Assembly: GCA_963771655.1 (NCBI GenBank)
Contig: CAVYUG010000003.1
Location: 1 to 64,000 of the forward strand
Length of the DNA: 64,000 nucleotides
Source of the DNA: JAWVFM01 sp963771655
GTDB lineage: Bacteria; Actinomycetota; Thermoleophilia; Solirubrobacterales; 70-9
Direction: 5' to 3'
Part shown: positions 60,860 to 64,000 of the stretch, piece after piece
Numbering within the stretch: position 1 is the first letter of the stretch
Layout of the letters: every line of letters begins with the position of its first letter
The notes under the pieces: generated by a model
The model's database searches: none
Told to the model about the DNA's origin: nothing
The model's input: the letters and a program-made list of their open reading frames with translations, nothing else
Made by a program: the position numbers and the translations under genes

Positions 60860-61851
60860 CCCGCCCGGGTGGGCTGAGCCGCCAGCTGCCCGCAGGCCGC
60901 AGCGATGTCGCGGCCTCGGGTGAGCCGGACGGTCGCCGGAACCCCGCGGGCCCGCAGGGCCGTTGCGAAAGCGTCGATCGCCTCGCGGGTCGAGCCCTCG
61001 AATCCCGTTCCCGTTGGGTTGTAGGGGATCAGGTTGACCTTGAACGCCTCGCGCGGCGTGAGCACGGCCGCAAGGGCGTCGGCCTGCTCGTAGCGGTCGT
61101 TGACGCCGGCGAGCATCACGTACTCGACGAAGACGCGCCGGCGCCTGGCCGCGCGCCACGCAAGGCACGCTTCGATGACATCCGCCAGGGGGTAGCGGTC
61201 GTTCACCGGCATCAGCTCCGAACGGAGCTCCTCCTCCGCCGCGTGAAGCGAGAGCGCCAGGCGCACCGGGGGTCCCTCCGCGGTGAGGCGCTCGATGCCG
61301 GGGATCCATCCCACGGTGGAGACCGTCGTGCGCGAGCTGGCGATCCCGATGTCCGGAAGGCGCTCGCAGGCCCCGAGAACCGCGTCGACGTTCTGGAGCG
61401 GCTCCCCCATCCCCATGAAAACAAGGTGGTTGACGGCGCCCGAGCGTCTGAAGTGAAGCGCCTGGTCGAGGATCTCCGACGCGGTGAGGTTGCGGCCGAA
61501 GCGCATCGCGCCGGTCGCGCAGAACGCGCAAGTGAGCGGGCACCCGGACTGGCTCGAGACGCAGAGCGAGCGCCGGCCGTCGCGGTAGCTCATCAGCACC
61601 GCCTCGACGGGTTTGCCGTCGGCGGTGGCAAAGAGGCCCTTGCGAGTGCCGTCGCGTGAGCGCTCCTCCCGCCCCACCGCCAGGGTCGAGAGCGGCACCT
61701 CGCGCCCGAGATCGGAGCGGAGGCTCGCGGGCAGGTTCGTCATCTCGTCGTACGAGCGAGCGCCGCGAGCCGCCCACTCCCACACCTGCCCGCCGCGGAA
61801 GGCCGGCTCTCCGCGAGCGGAGAGATAGCTGTCGAGGAGCTCGAGGTCCAC
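60811..61851 (-). CDS. rlmN: 23S rRNA (adenine2503-C2)-methyltransferase RlmN
   Basis: 346 residues from GTG 61851, the normal family length. Radical-SAM cluster CPLTCAFCATG (CxxxCxxC), FMGMGEPLQN, SLHAAEEELR and the C-terminal Cys region DIAAACGQL are present. It methylates A2503 of 23S rRNA and A37 of some tRNAs. The last 20 residues (QPTRAGQPTRAPLSAGSTSSA) come from an 18-base tandem duplication that overlaps the end of the convergent gene, so the tail is not part of the family fold. Confidence 0.9.
   Translation of the reverse strand: MDLELLDSYLSARGEPAFRGGQVWEWAARGARSYDEMTNLPASLRSDLGREVPLSTLAVGREERSRDGTRKGLFATADGKPVEAVLMSYRDGRRSLCVSSQSGCPLTCAFCATGAMRFGRNLTASEILDQALHFRRSGAVNHLVFMGMGEPLQNVDAVLGACERLPDIGIASSRTTVSTVGWIPGIERLTAEGPPVRLALSLHAAEEELRSELMPVNDRYPLADVIEACLAWRAARRRRVFVEYVMLAGVNDRYEQADALAAVLTPREAFKVNLIPYNPTGTGFEGSTREAIDAFATALRARGVPATVRLTRGRDIAAACGQLAAQPTRAGQPTRAPLSAGSTSSA
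60844..60877. repeat. 18-base-period tandem duplication
   Basis: CGCCCGGGTGGGCTGA occurs at 60844-60859 and again at 60862-60877. The first copy holds the stop of the F420 gene; both encode QPTRAG-type residues of the RlmN tail on the minus strand. Confidence 0.75.
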
Positions 61852-61879
61852 GCAGAGAGTGTGGCAGCGGACACAACGT

Positions 61880-61895
61880 TTGACTCGCGAGTCAA
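61880..61895. promoter_or_regulatory. 16-bp palindrome between rlmN and CsbD gene
   Basis: TTGACTCGCGAGTCAA is a perfect 16-bp palindrome. TTGACT can act as a -35 on either strand; GGGTAT lies at 61905-61910 but 19 bases away, too far for the SigB-type pattern. Likely an operator in this divergent region. Confidence 0.55.
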
Positions 61896-61937
61896 CGGCT
61901 ATTTGGGTATCAGCAACATCCCTAAGGAGGCAATCAA

Positions 61938-62132
61938 ATGGGTTCACTCACCGACAAGGTCACGGGCAAGGCGAAGCAGGTCGCCGGCGACGTGACGGGC
62001 GACTCCTCGACCCGCCGCGAGGGCATCGACGAGGAGCGCAAGGGCGAGAAGAAGGACGAGCTCCAGCGCAGCGAGGAGAAGGCCGACCAGAAGGCCGATG
62101 AGGTCGCCGACCTCGAGCGCAAGACCTCGTAG
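61938..62132 (+). CDS. CsbD family stress protein
   Basis: 64 residues: DKVTGKAKQVAGDVTGDSST, then a Lys/Glu-rich helix. CsbD-like proteins are small, abundant general-stress proteins of unknown mechanism. AAGGAGG lies 8 bases before ATG 61938. Confidence 0.88.
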   Translation: MGSLTDKVTGKAKQVAGDVTGDSSTRREGIDEERKGEKKDELQRSEEKADQKADEVADLERKTS

Positions 62133-62133
62133 C

Positions 62134-63030
62134 TCAGCCCTCGGTGCTTTCGGCGCTCACGGCTCCCTCGGCGTCACCGCCGGGGGAGCCGTCGCCGTTC
62201 TGGGGGGCGTCCGGCCTCAGGGCCTCGAACTCCGCCGTGTCGACGGGAAGGCAGGTCTCGCAGAAGTCCTTGCCGAACGGGGTCAGCACGATGCTCCTGC
62301 GCACCGTCCGCGCCGTGCGCCCGCCCTTGCGCAGAGCCTCGAGCACGTCCGGCTGCGCCTCGACGACCTGGTAGCGAAGGCGGTCGCGGACCGGCTCGCG
62401 CGAGAACCAGATGAGGCCCAGCCGGGAGAGGTTGTTGAGGTACGCGGGGACGCGATCGGTGTAGCGGCAGCCGGCGTCCGCGCCGATCATGTTGCGGCCC
62501 GGGGCGACGAGGTCGGACACGAGCGGCAACCCGGCTCGGATGTCAACCGAGGGCTGAGCGCCCTCGAGAAAGAGCAGGCGCAGTATCCGCGCCTCGTCGG
62601 GTGCCAGCTCGCTGAGCATCCGGTCGTACGCGGGGTGCGAGTCCTCGTCGTAGTCGACGTCGGCCGAGCGCCGCAGTAGCTCCTCGCCGCGGGCGCGCAG
62701 CGCCGACTCGGATGTTTCGTGAGCGTCCGCCTCGTTCTCATCGCGGAGAAGCTCGGAGACTCCCGATCCGCGGCTCGTGCCGTCGACGATTTCGAGCATC
62801 CGGCGGGCGTAGGCCCGGATGTCGGCGGCGGTCTCGTTGAAGAGCTCGGACGCGGACTCGCGGCCGGTCGCGGCCCGCGCGAGGCGGGCCCCGGAGCGGA
62901 CCGCGGTCTCGACCGTCCACTCCGCCGTGTTCCACCATGACGACGCGTAGATGCGGGCCAGGCCGGGCAGGGCGGCCCGGAGGCCTTCGTCGGACCGGTG
63001 GCTGTCGTTCTCGGAGCTCATCTCAGACAC
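62134..63030 (-). CDS. Abi-alpha (DUF4393-like) family protein
   Basis: 298 residues from GTG 63030; an ATG at 63021 is the alternative. The central part has LAPDEARILRLLFLEGAQPSVDIRAG, then YLNNLSRLGLIWFSREPV and IVLTPFGKDFCETCLP, the pattern of Abi-alpha proteins named after lactococcal abortive infection. In actinobacteria the family is widespread and may be a general membrane-linked stress protein, so a phage-defence role is not shown. The GTG start overlaps the stop of the upstream DUF445 gene. Confidence 0.7.
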   Translation of the reverse strand: MSEMSSENDSHRSDEGLRAALPGLARIYASSWWNTAEWTVETAVRSGARLARAATGRESASELFNETAADIRAYARRMLEIVDGTSRGSGVSELLRDENEADAHETSESALRARGEELLRRSADVDYDEDSHPAYDRMLSELAPDEARILRLLFLEGAQPSVDIRAGLPLVSDLVAPGRNMIGADAGCRYTDRVPAYLNNLSRLGLIWFSREPVRDRLRYQVVEAQPDVLEALRKGGRTARTVRRSIVLTPFGKDFCETCLPVDTAEFEALRPDAPQNGDGSPGGDAEGAVSAESTEG

Positions 63031-64000
63031 CGAACAGCGCGAGATGGACCAGGCCCGCGCCGAAGCCGAGCACGGCGCCGTGGGCGTAGAGCATCCACTC
63101 GTCCTCCTTGATCGCCGAGCGCAGGAGCTCGACGAAATCTGAATATGACATCTCGCGCATGCGGGCCTCGAGCAGGCTACGGACCCGCGTGCTCTGGCGC
63201 TCGGAGAACTCAGGATCGGTGAGGGGAGTCATCGTGTACTCCACCGCCTCGACGGCGACGGAGTCGCGGATGGTGTCGTACTGACGCGTGCCCATCGCGA
63301 CCCGGACCGCGGGCCGCACCGGCCCCGTCGCCCGATCGACCGCCGGCCGCAGCGCCGTCTCGAGCATCTGGCGAGTGCGGTCGGACCGGGGCCCGTTCAG
63401 CAGCTGGTCGCCGACGTTGCCGAGGGTGACGACGTCGTCGGCGATGATCTTCGCGTAGACGCCCGCGATCTCGGCGCGCCTGCGAAGGAAGAGGCCGTGG
63501 AGCTTGAGGGGCCCGATCCGGTGGGGCTCCACCGGCTCGAAGATGAGCTGCATCCCGAGCAGGTTGGTGACCCAGCCGACGACGACGCCGCACACGGGCA
63601 GCACCCACCAGTGCGGGAACGCGTGGACGATGAACACCACGGGGATCCCGAGCAGGAAGCCGAACAGGAACCCGAAGTTGATCATCAGCCGCAGCTCGCG
63701 CTGGCCGATCTCGAGAAAGGCGCGCGTGGCCAGCTCGGGGTTGGCCTCGAACTTGCGGATCACCATCAGCTTCACGTCGAGGAGCTGGTCGATGTTGGTC
63801 CCGATCTCCTGGGTGACGTCGCGGACGATGTCGGGCAGCTGCGACTGCACGCGGGCGTGGACCGCCTCGCGGACGCGCGGCGGCAGGTCGTTCCAGAGCT
63901 GCGCGTGCTCGCGGTTCATGATCCGCTCGACGACATCGCGGATGTCGCGCTGGGAGGTCGCGAGGATGTGCTCGGCGATCTTGTCGGGCTCGAGCTGGTC
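63023..64000 (-). CDS. DUF445 family membrane protein (partial, N-terminus beyond window)
   Basis: At least 325 residues; the frame is open to the window edge, continuing upstream of the first Met (DQLEPDKIAEHILATSQRD, then VVERIMNREH). DUF445 marks are NFGFLFGFLLGIPVVFIVHAF, VVVGWVTNLLGMQLIFEP and RRAEIAGVYAKIIADDVVTLGN. Hydrophobic helices lie near the middle and at the C-terminus (YAHGAVLGFGAGLVHLALFGV). Function unknown. Confidence 0.82.
   Translation of the reverse strand, partial: DQLEPDKIAEHILATSQRDIRDVVERIMNREHAQLWNDLPPRVREAVHARVQSQLPDIVRDVTQEIGTNIDQLLDVKLMVIRKFEANPELATRAFLEIGQRELRLMINFGFLFGFLLGIPVVFIVHAFPHWWVLPVCGVVVGWVTNLLGMQLIFEPVEPHRIGPLKLHGLFLRRRAEIAGVYAKIIADDVVTLGNVGDQLLNGPRSDRTRQMLETALRPAVDRATGPVRPAVRVAMGTRQYDTIRDSVAVEAVEYTMTPLTDPEFSERQSTRVRSLLEARMREMSYSDFVELLRSAIKEDEWMLYAHGAVLGFGAGLVHLALFGV

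Noticed and set aside
61877..61910. GTTTGA and GGGTAT before the CsbD gene as a SigB-type promoter
   Set aside because: The spacer is 21 bases, well outside the 13-15 seen at the other sites.

Overview
The window is high-GC bacterial DNA, probably from an actinobacterium of the class Thermoleophilia (Solirubrobacterales or Gaiellales relatives). I infer this from the ensemble: very high GC, frequent GTG and TTG starts, a qcrCAB/caa3-oxidase cluster, an F420-type LLM oxidoreductase, SigF/SigB partner-switching genes, DUF892 ferritin-like proteins, DUF4235, DUF6328, YtoQ, CsbD and DUF559 genes flanked by palindromes. No rRNA, CRISPR array, transposase or integrase is visible.

Bases 1-8131 look like an accessory island. 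It lies against the 3' end of a tRNA-Ser(CGA) on the minus strand and is visibly less GC-rich than the rest. Its main content is a translationally coupled gene pair: a SIR2-domain protein followed by a Rad50/SbcC-like ATPase with Walker A, a CPVC zinc hook, an ABC signature and Walker B. Beside it are a phospholipase-D-like gene, a winged-helix gene, a HEPN-like gene and a small membrane protein. Most island genes carry single-base indels that can be repaired by eye. The island is therefore either decaying or poorly sequenced. The SIR2/ATPase pair is the best candidate for a little-described defence system.

Bases 8132-27000 carry metabolic genes (enoyl-CoA hydratase, TrpB, MmgE/PrpD, FAD monooxygenases), a TetR-MpaB-BVMO module around a perfect 24-bp operator, tadA, a subtilase, UspA, a phosphotriesterase-like hydrolase, and an operon of secreted proteins (RTX-like, phospholipase C, phosphoesterase, DUF11-like).

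Bases 27000-35000 hold a general stress module: a SigF/SigB-type sigma factor, an RsbW-type kinase, a SpoIIE-type phosphatase with GAF and PAS domains, and a STAS antagonist. Three more STAS proteins lie elsewhere. Sequences of the form GTTT-N13-15-GGGTA occur upstream of many genes, including the sigma gene and the anti-sigma gene, the cytochrome oxidase operon, a PoxB-like enzyme, ferritin-like genes and an SDR. Together they outline a stress regulon.

Bases 35000-42200 are one tightly packed respiratory operon, ctaC-ctaD-ctaE-(membrane protein)-qcrC-qcrA-qcrB, with overlapping start and stop codons. Next come an SDR, a second sigma factor whose sigma-70-type promoter holds a LexA-like box in its spacer, a DUF559 gene between two copies of a 43-bp palindrome, and an operon of a PoxB-like TPP enzyme, an enolase-superfamily enzyme and a very large FAD/Fe-S oxidoreductase.

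Bases 51800-64000 hold stress and housekeeping genes: STAS proteins, DUF1360, a duplicated ferritin-like protein, superoxide dismutase, an MFS transporter with an extra C-terminal domain, a cyclophilin, DUF4235, an F420 oxidoreductase, rlmN, CsbD, an Abi-alpha protein, and a DUF445 protein cut by the window edge.
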